Shown: one piece after another, positions 8,254 through 17,529 of the stretch | Numbering within the stretch: position 1 is the stretch's first letter | How the letters are laid out: each line of letters begins with the position of its first letter | Assembly (NCBI GenBank): GCA_026985095.1 | Contig: JALSQW010000037.1 | Span: 1 to 53,061, forward strand | Length of the DNA: 53,061 nt | Direction: 5' to 3' | From: Acidimicrobiia bacterium | Lineage (GTDB): Bacteria > Actinomycetota > Acidimicrobiia > Spongiisociales > UBA5794 | Position numbers and translations under genes: made by a program | Notes under the pieces: model-generated | What the model was told of the DNA's origin: nothing | Databases searched by the model: none | Seen by the model: only the letters and a program-made list of their open reading frames with translations

Positions 8254-9777
8254 TCAGCGGGCGTAGTCCCGGGCGCGGAACTCCCGGATGACGGTCACCT
8301 CGATCTGGCCCGGATACTGTAGGTCCTCCTCGAGCTTTCTCGCGATCCGACGGGCCGTCTCCGCCGCGGTCAGATCGTCCATCTCCTCGGGGTCGACGAT
8401 GACCCGCACCTCCCGACCGGCCTGCAATGCGAAGACCCGTTCGACGCCGGGGAACCCGGCGGCGATGTCCTCGAGCCGTTCGAGGCGACGGACATAGGAC
8501 TCCAGGACCTCGCGTCGTGCGCCGGGCCTGGCGGCCGACACCGCGTCGGCTGCCTGGACGAGCACGGCCGTGAGGGTGCGAGGCTCGACCTCGTTGTGAT
8601 GGGCCTCGATGGCGTGCACGACGGGCGGCTCCTCCCCGAAGCGGCGTGCGATCTCGGCCCCGATGAGGGCATGGGATCCGCCGATCTCGTGCGACACCGC
8701 CTTACCGATGTCATGGAGGAACGCGGCCCGTCTCGCCTCGTGCTCGTCCACGCCGAGCTCGGCGGCGAGCATCCCCGCGATGTGCGCCGATTCGACGAGG
8801 TGATCCAGCACGTTCTGACCGTAGGAGGTCCGGTACTTCAGGCGTCCCAGCAGGGTGATCAGCTCGGGATGCACGCGGGTGATCCCGACCTCGAGGACCG
8901 CCCATTCACCGGCGTCGGTGATGCTCTGTTGCACCTCGGCCCTGGCCTTCTCGTAGGCTTCCTCGATGGAGGCCGGGTGGATCCGGCCGTCTTCGACGAG
9001 CCGTTCGAGCGCGATCCTGGCGATCTCCCGTCGAACCGGATCGAACGTCGACACCGACACGGCCTCGGGGGTGTCGTCCACGATGAGGTTGACGCCTGCG
9101 AGGGCCTCGAAGGCGCGGATGTTGCGGCCGTCCCGGCCGATGATCCGTCCCTTCATGTCGTCCGATGGGAGCGGCACGGTCGAGACGGTCGTCTCCGAGA
9201 CGACCTCCGAAGCGAGGCGTTGGATCACGCCGGCCAGGATGCGCTTCGCTCGCCGTTCGGCTTCCTCCCGAGCCTTCGCCTCCAGGTCACGAACGAGCAC
9301 CATCGCTTGGCGTTTCGCCTCGGCCTCGGTGCGGGCGAGCAGTTCGGCCTTGGCGGCCTTGGCGTCGAAGGCTGCGATCCGTTCGAGGGTGTCGCGGGCT
9401 TCCTCCTTCAAGCTCTCGGCCTCCCGGATCGCCTCGGCCGCTGCCCGTTCCTTGATCATGATCAGCTCCTCGCGCTGGGCGAGGTTGGCCGCCCGCTGCT
9501 CGAGCGTGGCTTCCCGTTGCGCGAGGCGTTCCTCTTGACTGCCGATCTCGACCCGCCGATGCTCGAGGGTCGCGTCCTCCCGATCCCGGTAGGTCTCCGC
9601 CTTGGCCCGCGCCTCTTCCTCGGCGCGGGCCAGGATCCTCTGCGCTTCGAGACGAGCTTCGCCGATCAGCTCCTCAGGGGTCTGCTGCGTGGCGACACCC
9701 CTTCGTGCCAGCAGCGTCCCGGCGGCGAAGGCGAGTACCACCACGGCCGCGACGACCGCTGGGATCACCCACTGCAT
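8254..9777 (-). CDS. rny: Ribonuclease Y
   Basis: RNase Y, a membrane-bound endoribonuclease that starts mRNA turnover. The 507-aa form from ATG 9777 begins MQWVIPAVVAAVVVLAFAAG, a membrane anchor, followed by a long Glu/Ala/Arg-rich coiled coil (about 35-200). The KH domain contains GRIIGRDGRNIRAFEALAG and the HD phosphohydrolase domain contains FLHDIGKAVSHE. The longer frame start at 9834 would put non-family residues before the anchor. A 10-bp hairpin lies in its leader (9809-9832). It belongs to the recA-rny-miaB-miaA-dapF order, with no recX between recA and rny. Confidence 0.96.
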   Translation of the reverse strand: MQWVIPAVVAAVVVLAFAAGTLLARRGVATQQTPEELIGEARLEAQRILARAEEEARAKAETYRDREDATLEHRRVEIGSQEERLAQREATLEQRAANLAQREELIMIKERAAAEAIREAESLKEEARDTLERIAAFDAKAAKAELLARTEAEAKRQAMVLVRDLEAKAREEAERRAKRILAGVIQRLASEVVSETTVSTVPLPSDDMKGRIIGRDGRNIRAFEALAGVNLIVDDTPEAVSVSTFDPVRREIARIALERLVEDGRIHPASIEEAYEKARAEVQQSITDAGEWAVLEVGITRVHPELITLLGRLKYRTSYGQNVLDHLVESAHIAGMLAAELGVDEHEARRAAFLHDIGKAVSHEIGGSHALIGAEIARRFGEEPPVVHAIEAHHNEVEPRTLTAVLVQAADAVSAARPGARREVLESYVRRLERLEDIAAGFPGVERVFALQAGREVRVIVDPEEMDDLTAAETARRIARKLEEDLQYPGQIEVTVIREFRARDYAR

Positions 9778-9808
9778 TGTCCACCCCGTTCCCGGGTCGG
9801 CACGCAAC

Positions 9809-9832
9809 GTGCCGAGGCCGTAGCCTCGGCAC
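9809..9832. terminator. Perfect 10-bp hairpin between recA and rny
   Basis: GTGCCGAGGC at 9809-9818 and GCCTCGGCAC at 9823-9832 are exact inverted repeats around loop CGTA. The structure lies 31 bases before the rny start, on the side of the recA 3' end. No T run follows on either strand, so a classic intrinsic terminator is doubtful. It could be a read-through attenuator, a processing site, or a leader stem for rny control. Confidence 0.55.
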
Positions 9833-10099
9833 ACACACGGACGATCTGGAGAACCGGGCCCTGCCCGGCGCGGTCAACTACCGGCGTGGCGGCTGCCGCC
9901 TCCTGATCGTGTCGCTCTGCGGATCCGGACCCGAATCATCGTGTTTCAACGGTACTTTCGTGTGTGTGTCCTCCGATAGTAGCCCACCGGTGTCCCACGC
10001 GGAACGCGAAATCTCAGGAGCTCGCGGCGCCCCGAGCCCGGCGATCTCTCTCTGACGCGCGGCAAACACCACCAGGGACCGCGCGCTGCTCCGTGGCCG
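9833..10099. other. Intergenic region after recA, no gene seen
   Basis: Together with the rny leader this gap is 322 bp. Open frames here have no conserved sequence or start signal, and no RecX-like helical repeat protein is found. Short CA/GT-rich tracts (ACACACAC at 9831-9838 and TGTGTGTG at 9960-9967) are the only visible pattern. The gap may hold the recA terminator and the rny promoter. Confidence 0.5.
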
Positions 10100-11164
10100 T
10101 CACGCGTCCCCGATAGCGTCCTCGGTGGGTTCGGCGTCCGCGGCGTCGGCGGCGTCGTCCTCATCGACGATCACCCCTACCGCCCGCAGGACCCGATCCT
10201 GGAGCTGCATGGCGACCTCCGGGTTCTCCCGCAGGAAGGCCTTGGCTCTCTCCCGGCCCTGACCCAACTGATCGCCGTCGTAGGTGTACCACGCACCCGC
10301 CTTGCGGACGATGCCCTCCTCCACGGCGACATCCAGGAGGCTGCCCTCCCGGGAGATACCCTCACCGAACATGATGTCGAACTCGGCGAGCCGGAACGGT
10401 GGTGCCACCTTGTTCTTGACGATCTTCGCCCGCACCCGGTTCCCGACGTTGTCGGTCCCGTTCTTGATCGCCTCGATACGACGTACGTCGATCCGGACGC
10501 TGGCGTAGAACTTCAACGCCCGACCGCCCGGGGTGGTCTCCGGCGATCCGAACATGACGCCGATCTTCTCGCGAAGCTGGTTGATGAAGATGGCCGTCGT
10601 CTGGGAACGGTTGATCGTCCCCGCGAGCTTCCGCAATGCCTGGGACATCAATCGGGCCTGGAGCCCGACATGGGTGTCGCCCATGTCACCCTCCAGCTCG
10701 GCACGCGGGACGAGCGCGGCCACCGAATCGACCACGACCACATCGAGAGCCCCCGACCGGATCAACATGTCGGCGATCTCGAGCGCCTGCTCTCCCGTGT
10801 CGGGCTGGGAGATGAGCAGCTCGTCGACGTCCACCCCGATCGCCCGGGCGTACACCGGGTCGAGGGCGTGCTCGGCGTCGATGAACGCCGCGATGCCGCC
10901 GTTGCGCTGCGCCTCGGCGACGATATGCAACGCCAAAGACGTCTTGCCCGAGCTCTCCGGTCCGTAGATCTCGACGATCCGGCCTCGGGGCACGCCACCG
11001 ATCCCCAACGCCAGATCGAGGGACAACGCACCGGTGGGGATGGCATCGATCCGACGGATCTCCTCGTCACCGAGCTTCATCACGGCGCCCTTGCCGAACT
11101 GTCGCTCGATCTGGGACATCGCCATCTCGAGGTTCTTCTCACGATCCTGCGGGTTGATGCTCAT
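10100..11164 (-). CDS. recA: Recombinase RecA
   Basis: A 354-aa RecA: strand exchange, and the co-protease that triggers LexA self-cleavage. Walker A is GPESSGKT at residues 68-75; Walker B lies in [13 protein letters not shown]; loop regions [23 protein letters not shown] are intact; the acidic tail [17 protein letters not shown] is typical. ATG 11164 has a purine-rich GAAGG upstream. The promoter at 11267-11295 carries a perfect SOS box. RecX, its usual downstream partner in actinobacteria, is absent. Confidence 0.98.
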   Translation of the reverse strand: MSINPQDREKNLEMAMSQIERQFGKGAVMKLGDEEIRRIDAIPTGALSLDLALGIGGVPRGRIVEIYGPESSGKTSLALHIVAEAQRNGGIAAFIDAEHALDPVYARAIGVDVDELLISQPDTGEQALEIADMLIRSGALDVVVVDSVAALVPRAELEGDMGDTHVGLQARLMSQALRKLAGTINRSQTTAIFINQLREKIGVMFGSPETTPGGRALKFYASVRIDVRRIEAIKNGTDNVGNRVRAKIVKNKVAPPFRLAEFDIMFGEGISREGSLLDVAVEEGIVRKAGAWYTYDGDQLGQGRERAKAFLRENPEVAMQLQDRVLRAVGVIVDEDDAADAADAEPTEDAIGDA

Positions 11165-11266
11165 CCTTCGGTTCCCTTCCTCGACGCCGCACCCACGACC
11201 GTAGCGGGCGTCTGCGACAGAACTGACTTCCGAACCGCACCGATGTCCTTCCTCGGCGCGGACACG

Positions 11267-11295
11267 AGCCTAGGCGAACGCATGTTCGATGTCGA
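11267..11295 (-). promoter_or_regulatory. recA SOS promoter with LexA box in the spacer
   Basis: On the minus strand, TCGACA at 11295-11290, a 17-base spacer and TAGGCT at 11272-11267 form a promoter. The palindrome CGAACGCATGTTCG at 11275-11288 fills the spacer, the same geometry as the central box of the LysM promoter. The leader before the recA ATG is about 95-100 nt. The box ends 18 bases from the stop of the upstream glycosyltransferase gene, so recA has its own transcription unit. Confidence 0.88.
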
Positions 11296-11305
11296 GGACC
11301 TCGCC

Positions 11306-12700
11306 TCACCGCTCCCCACACGAGGGACGCCGCGCGATCCACACCCCGTCGAACACCTCGCCGGGCATCATCCCGACGTCCGTGAGCACGTCGTCGAGCC
11401 CTTCCACCCGGGCCAGACGGCCCGATCCCAGGACCACCGCGCACACCTCCGGGTCGACCAGCACCTCGGCCAGGTCGGCGGCCGTCAACCGACCCGCCTC
11501 GACCACCGCGAAACTCGTGTCCACCACCCCCGGAGGTGCCCGCCGTCCCGCTGCATACGCCAGGTCGGGCACGTCCGTCAACGCCGACGATCCCGCCGGC
11601 AGTTCCTCCAGGAACGCCACGAGGCGCGCCTGGGTCTCGTTCGGATGCCGACCCCATACCAGCCCCCACGACACGGCGAGTTGCACCGGCGCCAGGAGCG
11701 CCAGCACCACCGCCACCAGCCGCGCCGACGGGCCCAACGCGACCATGAGCAGCACCACCGGTGGCACGACGGCCACCAGATAGCGCTCCCGTCCGCTCCC
11801 CGCACCCAACACCACCACCAACCCGACCGACACCGCCAACCACGCAACGGCGACCGTCAGGTCGGCCCGCCGCGCCGGCCGTCGCACGACCGCCGCGGCG
11901 ACCGCGGCGACGGCCAAGCCCACCAGCGCCGGCTCGTAGCGGACGAGCCCGCCCATCAGCTCCCCGACGTGACCGGCAACATCGGGCACGCCCCGGCCTT
12001 CGAGGTGGAACCGCACCGACTGGTCCCACACCACCCCCACCCCGAACGGCAACGCCACCGCCACAGCCGTCGCCGCCGCACACCCAGCCACCACGATCGT
12101 CGCCGTCGCGCTCCGCCGCCGCCACACCGTCGCGGCGACCGCCACCGCGGCTGGCACCGCGAACACGTTCTTCGTGGAGCCGGCCAGACCCACCAGCACC
12201 CCGGCGACGAACACCCGCCACCACCGCGGATCGTCACGATCGGCCACGACGAAGGCCGCGGTCGCCAACGCCATCGTCGGTCCCTCCGATTGCAACGGGC
12301 CAGACGCCAGGAACACCGACCCACCCACCGCCACCGCCACTCCCACCAGCATCGCCGGCACCGGCGCCGACCGGCGGCTCGCCAACCGCCACAGGGCGAT
12401 GGCCAGCACCATCCCCGACGCGACCATGGCGAGCCTCGGCGCCCACGGTCGGCGCAACCCCACCACGTCCGCCAGCCACAGCACCGGCAGGAACAGCGGC
12501 CCCTGACTCGAGAACACGTCCCGGAACGGCACCGCACCTTCCCGCATCGCCAGCACCGACAGCCCGTAGACGCCGTCGTCGAACGTCCGGAGGCGACCCA
12601 TCGACAGGACCGGGAGCCGCGCCGCCGCTGCCGTCGCGGCGACCACCAGCCCGCCCCAGCTCGCCGCGACGCGCGACACACGGTCCGGTCGTACCGTCAT
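11306..12700 (-). CDS. GT-C family membrane glycosyltransferase
   Basis: A 464-aa polytopic protein resembling the ArnT/PMT (GT39/GT83-like) class, which use polyprenyl-phosphate sugars outside the membrane. After the first helix it has the acidic loop RLRTFDDGVYGLSVLAMREG and RDVFSSQGPLFLPVLW, the usual catalytic loop. About ten hydrophobic helices follow, and a short soluble C-terminal domain (about 370-464: LVAFLEELPAGSSALTDVP onward) resembles the periplasmic tail of this class. The acceptor is unknown; cell-wall glycan or protein mannosylation are possible. It is 21 bases downstream of the APC permease on the same strand. Confidence 0.78.
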   Translation of the reverse strand: MTVRPDRVSRVAASWGGLVVAATAAAARLPVLSMGRLRTFDDGVYGLSVLAMREGAVPFRDVFSSQGPLFLPVLWLADVVGLRRPWAPRLAMVASGMVLAIALWRLASRRSAPVPAMLVGVAVAVGGSVFLASGPLQSEGPTMALATAAFVVADRDDPRWWRVFVAGVLVGLAGSTKNVFAVPAAVAVAATVWRRRSATATIVVAGCAAATAVAVALPFGVGVVWDQSVRFHLEGRGVPDVAGHVGELMGGLVRYEPALVGLAVAAVAAAVVRRPARRADLTVAVAWLAVSVGLVVVLGAGSGRERYLVAVVPPVVLLMVALGPSARLVAVVLALLAPVQLAVSWGLVWGRHPNETQARLVAFLEELPAGSSALTDVPDLAYAAGRRAPPGVVDTSFAVVEAGRLTAADLAEVLVDPEVCAVVLGSGRLARVEGLDDVLTDVGMMPGEVFDGVWIARRPSCGER

Positions 12701-12721
12701 GGACCCAACCCTATGGGACCC

Positions 12722-14092
12722 TCACGCCCCCCGCCGGGCCCCGATCCTCCGTTCGATGCGACCGAGACGCTCCCGCAGGTGGGGACGGAGAGGGAACCGG
12801 GTACCGATCACCCTGCGCCGCCACCGCTGCAACCCCCACTCGGCGGCGAAGGACCCGGCCAGGAAGACGACCACGACCACCACCCGCAGCGGCTCGACGG
12901 TCCACGAGTAGATCATGAAGATCCCGGCCACCGCCGCGGTCGCCGCCACCCCCAACCAGAGAAGGCGCCGGTCCGCCCCCGTCTCGGCCGCAAGATCGAG
13001 GTGTCCCCACTGCACCGCCAGGTACAGCAGCAACGCCGCCGCCCCGGCCGCGGCGGCGATCGTCGCCAGCTGCATCCAGACGGCCAGAGCGACCATGAGC
13101 CCGGCGGTGAGAACGAGGCCCTCGGTACCGCCCTTCCAGACACGACGCTGGAAGGGCCGCGGAAGCTGACCGTACTTGGCCAGCAGATAGCTGATGTTCA
13201 ACGCCCCGTAGACGCTGGCGTTGATGGTCGACGACGTCGACAGGACCGCAGCGACGGCCATGATCGTGAACCCCGCCGCCCCGAACACGGGCTGGGCCGC
13301 CCGCGCCAGGACGGTGTCCTGGCCGGCGACGATCTCGGCCAGCGGCAGGTTCCCCAACACGACGATGGCCAGGACCACGTACAGGGCGATCACGATCCCG
13401 ATCGCCAGGAAGATCGCCCGTGGCAGGGTCCGGCTCGGGTCCGGCATGTCCTCGGCGGCGTTGGTGATGATCCCGAAGCCGGTGTAAGCGAAGAACGTGA
13501 TCCCCACCGCCGATAGCACCGGCCAGGTGCCCGGAGATCCGGCCTCGGCGATGAGCGACGGCCGCACACCGACGACGCCCGCGACCGCGAACGCGCCCAG
13601 GGCGGTGAGCTTCAACGCCACGAACGCCTTCTCGAGCGGCGCGACCGCAGCTGCGCCGACCACGTTCACCAACGTCAACGCGACGACCGCTCCGGCGGCC
13701 AACGCCGGCTCGGCGACTCGATGGGTGCCCTCCCCGAGGAGCTGCGAGCCATACGCGCCGAAGGCACGGGCCACCATGGCGGTGCCGATGACCAACGACG
13801 AGTAGTAGAACAGCGATAGCCCGCCCGACAGGATCCCCGGCCCGTAGGCCTGGACGAGGTACTCGACGACACCGCCCGCGGACGGGAACCGGGCACCCAG
13901 CTTCCCGTAGGAGTACCCGGCGATGAGAGCGACGACCCCGCCGAGGGCGAAGACGACCGGCGTCAGTCCTCCCGCCATCGACGCCGCCTCACCCATCAGC
14001 GAGAAGATCCCTGCCCCGACCATCGCTCCGATGCCGAGCGACACCGCCGCCCACAGGGTCATGTGTTTGGTGCGGTCGGTGGCCATCGACAC
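12722..14092 (-). CDS. APC-family amino-acid permease
   Basis: A 456-aa transporter of the amino acid-polyamine-organocation superfamily. TM1 carries the unwound-helix motif GIGAMVGAGIFSLMGEA, and the later FFAYTGFGIITNAAEDMPDPSRTLPRAI is the TM6/loop signature. About 12 helices are visible, followed by a basic cytoplasmic tail (WRRRVIGTRFPLRPHLRERL). Substrate specificity cannot be read from the sequence. It lies 68 bases after thpR on the same strand, so it may share that transcript. Confidence 0.88.
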   Translation of the reverse strand: MSMATDRTKHMTLWAAVSLGIGAMVGAGIFSLMGEAASMAGGLTPVVFALGGVVALIAGYSYGKLGARFPSAGGVVEYLVQAYGPGILSGGLSLFYYSSLVIGTAMVARAFGAYGSQLLGEGTHRVAEPALAAGAVVALTLVNVVGAAAVAPLEKAFVALKLTALGAFAVAGVVGVRPSLIAEAGSPGTWPVLSAVGITFFAYTGFGIITNAAEDMPDPSRTLPRAIFLAIGIVIALYVVLAIVVLGNLPLAEIVAGQDTVLARAAQPVFGAAGFTIMAVAAVLSTSSTINASVYGALNISYLLAKYGQLPRPFQRRVWKGGTEGLVLTAGLMVALAVWMQLATIAAAAGAAALLLYLAVQWGHLDLAAETGADRRLLWLGVAATAAVAGIFMIYSWTVEPLRVVVVVVFLAGSFAAEWGLQRWRRRVIGTRFPLRPHLRERLGRIERRIGARRGA

Positions 14093-14160
14093 GCGATGCT
14101 ACGAGCCGGGGAACGCCTCAGCCGAATCGCACTCCCTCGGCCGGCGGACCGGGGAACGTC

Positions 14161-14730
14161 TCACCGGTGGAGGGGAAGGACGGCCACCGGCTCGTAGCGA
14201 GGGCCGTCGGGTCCCGGATGGGATGCGAACAGGACGACCCGATCCACCGTCTGGGTCAAGGGGAACCGATCGACCGACCCGACGAGCGCCGACACGTCCC
14301 GGGGAGGACGCAGACGCGCCAAGGTGAGATGAGGCCGGTAGGGTCGCTCCTCGGGCTCGAGGCCCGACGCCTGCGCGGCGTGCTCCGCCTCGTCCGCCAG
14401 CTCGGCGAGGGCGTCGGCGCCGCGGGCCACGTCCAGCCACAGGACGGAGGCCCTCGTCGGGCGAGGGAACGCTCCGAGCCCTCCGAAACCGAGCGTGAAC
14501 GGCTCCCGGCGCAGATGCTCGGCGAGGTCGCCCACGAAGCGTTCGGCCTGTTCGACGGTGACCGGACCGAGGTACCGCAACGTGATGTGCCACGAACGCG
14601 GATCGGCCGAGCGACCCGGGAGAGGCGACCCCGCCAGCTCGTCGGCGAGGAACGCGGCGAGGCCGTGCCTGACCTCCGGGGTGAGATCGACCGCCAAGAA
14701 CAGCCGCTGACGCCGACCGCCGTCGGTCAT
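14161..14730 (-). CDS. thpR: RNA 2',3'-cyclic phosphodiesterase (2H family)
   Basis: A 189-aa 2H phosphoesterase of the LigT/ThpR type, opening 2',3'-cyclic phosphates on RNA. The two HxT catalytic motifs are HITLRYLG and HLTLARL, separated as in the family, with the N-terminal RLFLAVDL strand. ATG 14730 overlaps the cinA stop by four bases (ATGA), so the two are translationally coupled. Confidence 0.93.
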   Translation of the reverse strand: MTDGGRRQRLFLAVDLTPEVRHGLAAFLADELAGSPLPGRSADPRSWHITLRYLGPVTVEQAERFVGDLAEHLRREPFTLGFGGLGAFPRPTRASVLWLDVARGADALAELADEAEHAAQASGLEPEERPYRPHLTLARLRPPRDVSALVGSVDRFPLTQTVDRVVLFASHPGPDGPRYEPVAVLPLHR

Positions 14731-15977
14731 CGGGCGGTACCCCAGTCGACGCCCTCCAGCGAGAGGCGGGCCAGATGCAACGCGGCGGTGGCGGTGAACG
14801 TGCGGGCCCGTTCTCGATCGGGAGGCATGTGCAGTGTCCGGGCCCTGGTGCCGTCGGGGGTCGCCACCGCGACCACCATCGTGCCGACGGGCTTGTCCTG
14901 CGGCTCGGGTCCGGCCGACCCGGTGATGCCCACCGCGACGTCGACGTCGAGGAGGCGCCGTGCCCCCACCGCCATGGCCACCGCGACCTCCTCCGACACG
15001 ATCCCGTGGGCCTCGATCGTCGCCGCAGGGACGCCAAGGAGTCGCTCTTTGAGGTCGAGCTGGTAGGCGACGATGCTTCCCCGGTAGGCGTGGCTGGATC
15101 CGGGGACCGACGTGATCCGAGCCGCCACCATCCCTCCGGTAGCCGACTCGGCGGTCCCGAAGGTCAGCCCTCGGGAGACGAGCAGGTCGAGCAGTACCTT
15201 CTCGATGGTCTCGTCGTCGACCCCGAAGACGCGGGTCCCGAGTCGCTTGCGGATCTCGGTCTCGAGGGGAGCGATGAGCCGCCGCGCCTCCTCGTCGGTC
15301 TCGGCCTTGGCCGTCACCCGGAGTTTGATCTCGCCGCTCGACGCCAAGAACGCGAGCGTCGGGTTGGTGGCGGCCTCGAACAGGTCCCCGAGACGCTCGG
15401 CGATCTTGGATTCCGAGTCACCCCAGGTGCGTAGGACACGACTGACGAGGACCCCGCCACCGCCCGCCCGGGTGAGGAACGGGATCACCGACGCGTCCAG
15501 CATGGCTCGCATCTCGACGGGAACCCCGGGCAGGGCGAAGACCCACGTGCCGTCGATCGACATGCGGATGCCCGGAGCGGTCCCGACCGGGTTCTCGATG
15601 AGCTCCGATCCTGCCGGCCGGTACGCCTGTCGCAGGTTCGTCTCGGGCATCTCCCTGCCGCGTGACTCCCAGTATCGGCGAAGACGGTCGGCCACGTCGG
15701 CGTCGAACACCGGCGGGACACCGGCCAGCGTCGCCAGGGCTTCTCGGGTGAGGTCGTCCTGGGTCGGCCCGATGCCGCCGGTGACGATCACGGCGTCGGC
15801 GCGGTCGATCGCGCCGCGCAACGCGCCGACGATCCGCCCGAGGTTGTCGCCGACGACGCAGCTTCCAAGATGATCGAGGCCCGACTCGGCGAGGCGTTCG
15901 CCGATCACCGCCGCGTTCGTGTTCACGATCTGGCCGAGGAGGAGCTCGGTGCCGACCGCGAGCACTTCGACGTTCAC
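14727..15977 (-). CDS. cinA: CinA-family nicotinamide-nucleotide amidase
   Basis: A 416-aa CinA with an N-terminal MoaB/MogA-like domain (VLAVGTELLLGQIVNTNA, VTGGIGPTQDDLTREALA, about 1-170) and a C-terminal PncC amidase domain (LTFGTAESATGGMVAARITSVPGSS, GITGSAGPEPQDKPVGTM). It deamidates NMN in pyridine-nucleotide salvage and has been linked to competence/recA loci. The start GTG 15977 overlaps the rimO stop as GTGA; thpR overlaps its end. Actinobacteria often place pgsA between rimO/ftsK and cinA; it is not in this window. Confidence 0.95.
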   Translation of the reverse strand: MNVEVLAVGTELLLGQIVNTNAAVIGERLAESGLDHLGSCVVGDNLGRIVGALRGAIDRADAVIVTGGIGPTQDDLTREALATLAGVPPVFDADVADRLRRYWESRGREMPETNLRQAYRPAGSELIENPVGTAPGIRMSIDGTWVFALPGVPVEMRAMLDASVIPFLTRAGGGGVLVSRVLRTWGDSESKIAERLGDLFEAATNPTLAFLASSGEIKLRVTAKAETDEEARRLIAPLETEIRKRLGTRVFGVDDETIEKVLLDLLVSRGLTFGTAESATGGMVAARITSVPGSSHAYRGSIVAYQLDLKERLLGVPAATIEAHGIVSEEVAVAMAVGARRLLDVDVAVGITGSAGPEPQDKPVGTMVVAVATPDGTRARTLHMPPDRERARTFTATAALHLARLSLEGVDWGTAR

Positions 15978-17296
15978 GGCCCGATACGCCTTCCGGCCAG
16001 ATCGTTGCCGTACACCCCGGTGATCTCGGCGACCGTCCACTCCCCCGGCACGCCGGAGTCGAGGACGATGACACCGTCGATCTCGGGTGCCTCCCGATAG
16101 GACCGGGCGACGGGGGTGCCGTCCTCGACGTGGTCGACGAGCACGTCGAGGAGGTGACCGACGAGCGACGCGTTGCGTTCGGCGGTGATCTCCTCCTGGA
16201 TGGCCTGCAGGTGGCGGAGACGCTCGAGCTTCTCCGGTTCGGGGATCTGGTCGGCCAAGACGGCGGCCTCGGTGCCTTCTTCGGGCGAATACGGGAAGAA
16301 CCCGCCCCAGTCGATGCGAGCGGCTTTCAGGAAGTCGGCGAGCTCCTCGACGTCGGCGTCGGTCTCGCCGGGGAACCCGACGATGAAGCTCGACCGGACC
16401 GCCGCCCGGGGGGCTCGGGCGCGGATGTCGTCGATGAGCTCGAGGTGCGCCTCGCCGCTGCCGGGCCGCCTCATGGCGCGCAGGAGGGTCGGCGACGTGT
16501 GCTGGAGGGACAGGTCGAAGTAGTCGACGACGAGCGGGTTCTCGATCATCTCCTCGATGAGGGCGGGTCGGACCTCCTTGGGGTACAGGTAGAAGAGACG
16601 AAGGCGCCGGAGCCCGTCGACGTCCGAGACGAATCGGATGAGCTCGGTCAAACCGCCGGGCGCGTCGATGTCGCGCCCGTACGCGGCGAGGTCCTGGGCA
16701 ACGAGCACGATCTCGCCGACGCCCGCGGCCGTGAGGTCGACGATCTCGTCGCGGATGTTGACCGGCGGCCGGGAACGCTGCGCTCCCCGGAACTGAGGGA
16801 TGGCACAGAAGCTGCAGGTCTTGTCGCAGCCTTCGGCCACCTTGACGTACGCGTATGGGGTCGTCGGGGTCGGCCGCGCGACGCGGAAGAGGATGTCCAT
16901 GGAGCTGCGCCGGGCGGGGCGGATGTCGATGGGCTGCCAGTCGGTCAGCGTGTCGAGCCGGCCGATGAGCTCCGGGTAGCGGTCGAGGCCGACCACGGCA
17001 TCCGCCTCGGGAAGCGCCGAGGCGAGCTCGGTCTCGTACCGCTGCGCCATGCAGCCGATGACCACGAGCTTGGCGTCGGCGCGTTTGGCGGCTGAGAGCT
17101 CGAGGATGGTGTCGATCGATTCCTGGCGGGCGGCTTCGATGAAGGCACAGGTGTTGACCATGACGACGTCCGCCACGGCAGGGTCGTCGGCCGCTCCGTA
17201 GCCTGCCTCGCCCAACAGCGCAGCCACCTTGTCGGAGTCGACCTGGTTCTTGGCGCACCCGAGGGTGGTGAGATGGACGGCGGGAGGCTGCGACAT
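15974..17296 (-). CDS. rimO: Ribosomal protein S12 methylthiotransferase RimO
   Basis: A 440-aa radical-SAM methylthiotransferase that modifies the conserved Asp of ribosomal protein S12. It has the N-terminal cluster cysteines LGCAKNQ, NTCAFI and GCMAQR, the radical-SAM CDKTCSFC, and a TRAM domain at the end. The LGCAKNQVDSD start and SFIVGFPGETDADVEEL are RimO rather than MiaB hallmarks; MiaB itself is at 6834-8219. TAGCCT lies ten bases before the ATG. It heads the rimO-cinA-thpR coupled set. A tandem-repeat tract lies upstream. Confidence 0.95.
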   Translation of the reverse strand: MSQPPAVHLTTLGCAKNQVDSDKVAALLGEAGYGAADDPAVADVVMVNTCAFIEAARQESIDTILELSAAKRADAKLVVIGCMAQRYETELASALPEADAVVGLDRYPELIGRLDTLTDWQPIDIRPARRSSMDILFRVARPTPTTPYAYVKVAEGCDKTCSFCAIPQFRGAQRSRPPVNIRDEIVDLTAAGVGEIVLVAQDLAAYGRDIDAPGGLTELIRFVSDVDGLRRLRLFYLYPKEVRPALIEEMIENPLVVDYFDLSLQHTSPTLLRAMRRPGSGEAHLELIDDIRARAPRAAVRSSFIVGFPGETDADVEELADFLKAARIDWGGFFPYSPEEGTEAAVLADQIPEPEKLERLRHLQAIQEEITAERNASLVGHLLDVLVDHVEDGTPVARSYREAPEIDGVIVLDSGVPGEWTVAEITGVYGNDLAGRRIGP

Positions 17297-17349
17297 GACC
17301 CCGAGGAGGCTACCGGCCCTCGGCCCCGTGACGCGCCCCCAGATCCCCG

Positions 17350-17510
17350 AACCCAGGGTTCACCACCCCCCAAAAGGGGGTCCACCAACCCAGGGTTCAC
17401 CACCCCCCAAAAGGGGGCTCACCAACCCAGGGTTCACCACCCCCCAAAAGGGGGCTCACCAACCCAGGGTTCACCACCCCCCAAAAGGGGGCTCACCAAC
17501 CCTGGGTTCA
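17350..17510. repeat. Tandem 37-bp repeat, four copies plus a partial fifth
   Basis: Copies start at 17350, 17387, 17424, 17461 and 17498 (partial). Each begins AACCCAGGGTTCACCA, continues CCCCCCAAAAGGGGG, then ends CTCACC. Copy one differs by TCC for CTC near its end, and the partial fifth reads AACCCTGGGTTC. Each unit holds two small inverted repeats, AACCC-A-GGGTT and CCCCC-N-GGGGG. There are no spacers between copies. It lies between rimO and the flavin reductase gene, 53 bases upstream of rimO. Confidence 0.95.
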
Positions 17511-17529
17511 GGGAACCGCGACGGGGCGG

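Noticed and set aside
9809-9832. Classic rho-independent terminator
   Set aside because: The stem is perfect but no T tract follows on either strand; kept only as a hairpin of unclear role.
10670-13516. 948-aa plus-strand open frame
   Set aside because: It lies opposite recA, the glycosyltransferase and the permease; its His/Arg/Pro-rich composition is typical of antisense frames in GC-rich genes.
17350-17510. CRISPR array
   Set aside because: Copies of 37 bp are contiguous, with no spacers, no leader and no cas genes nearby.
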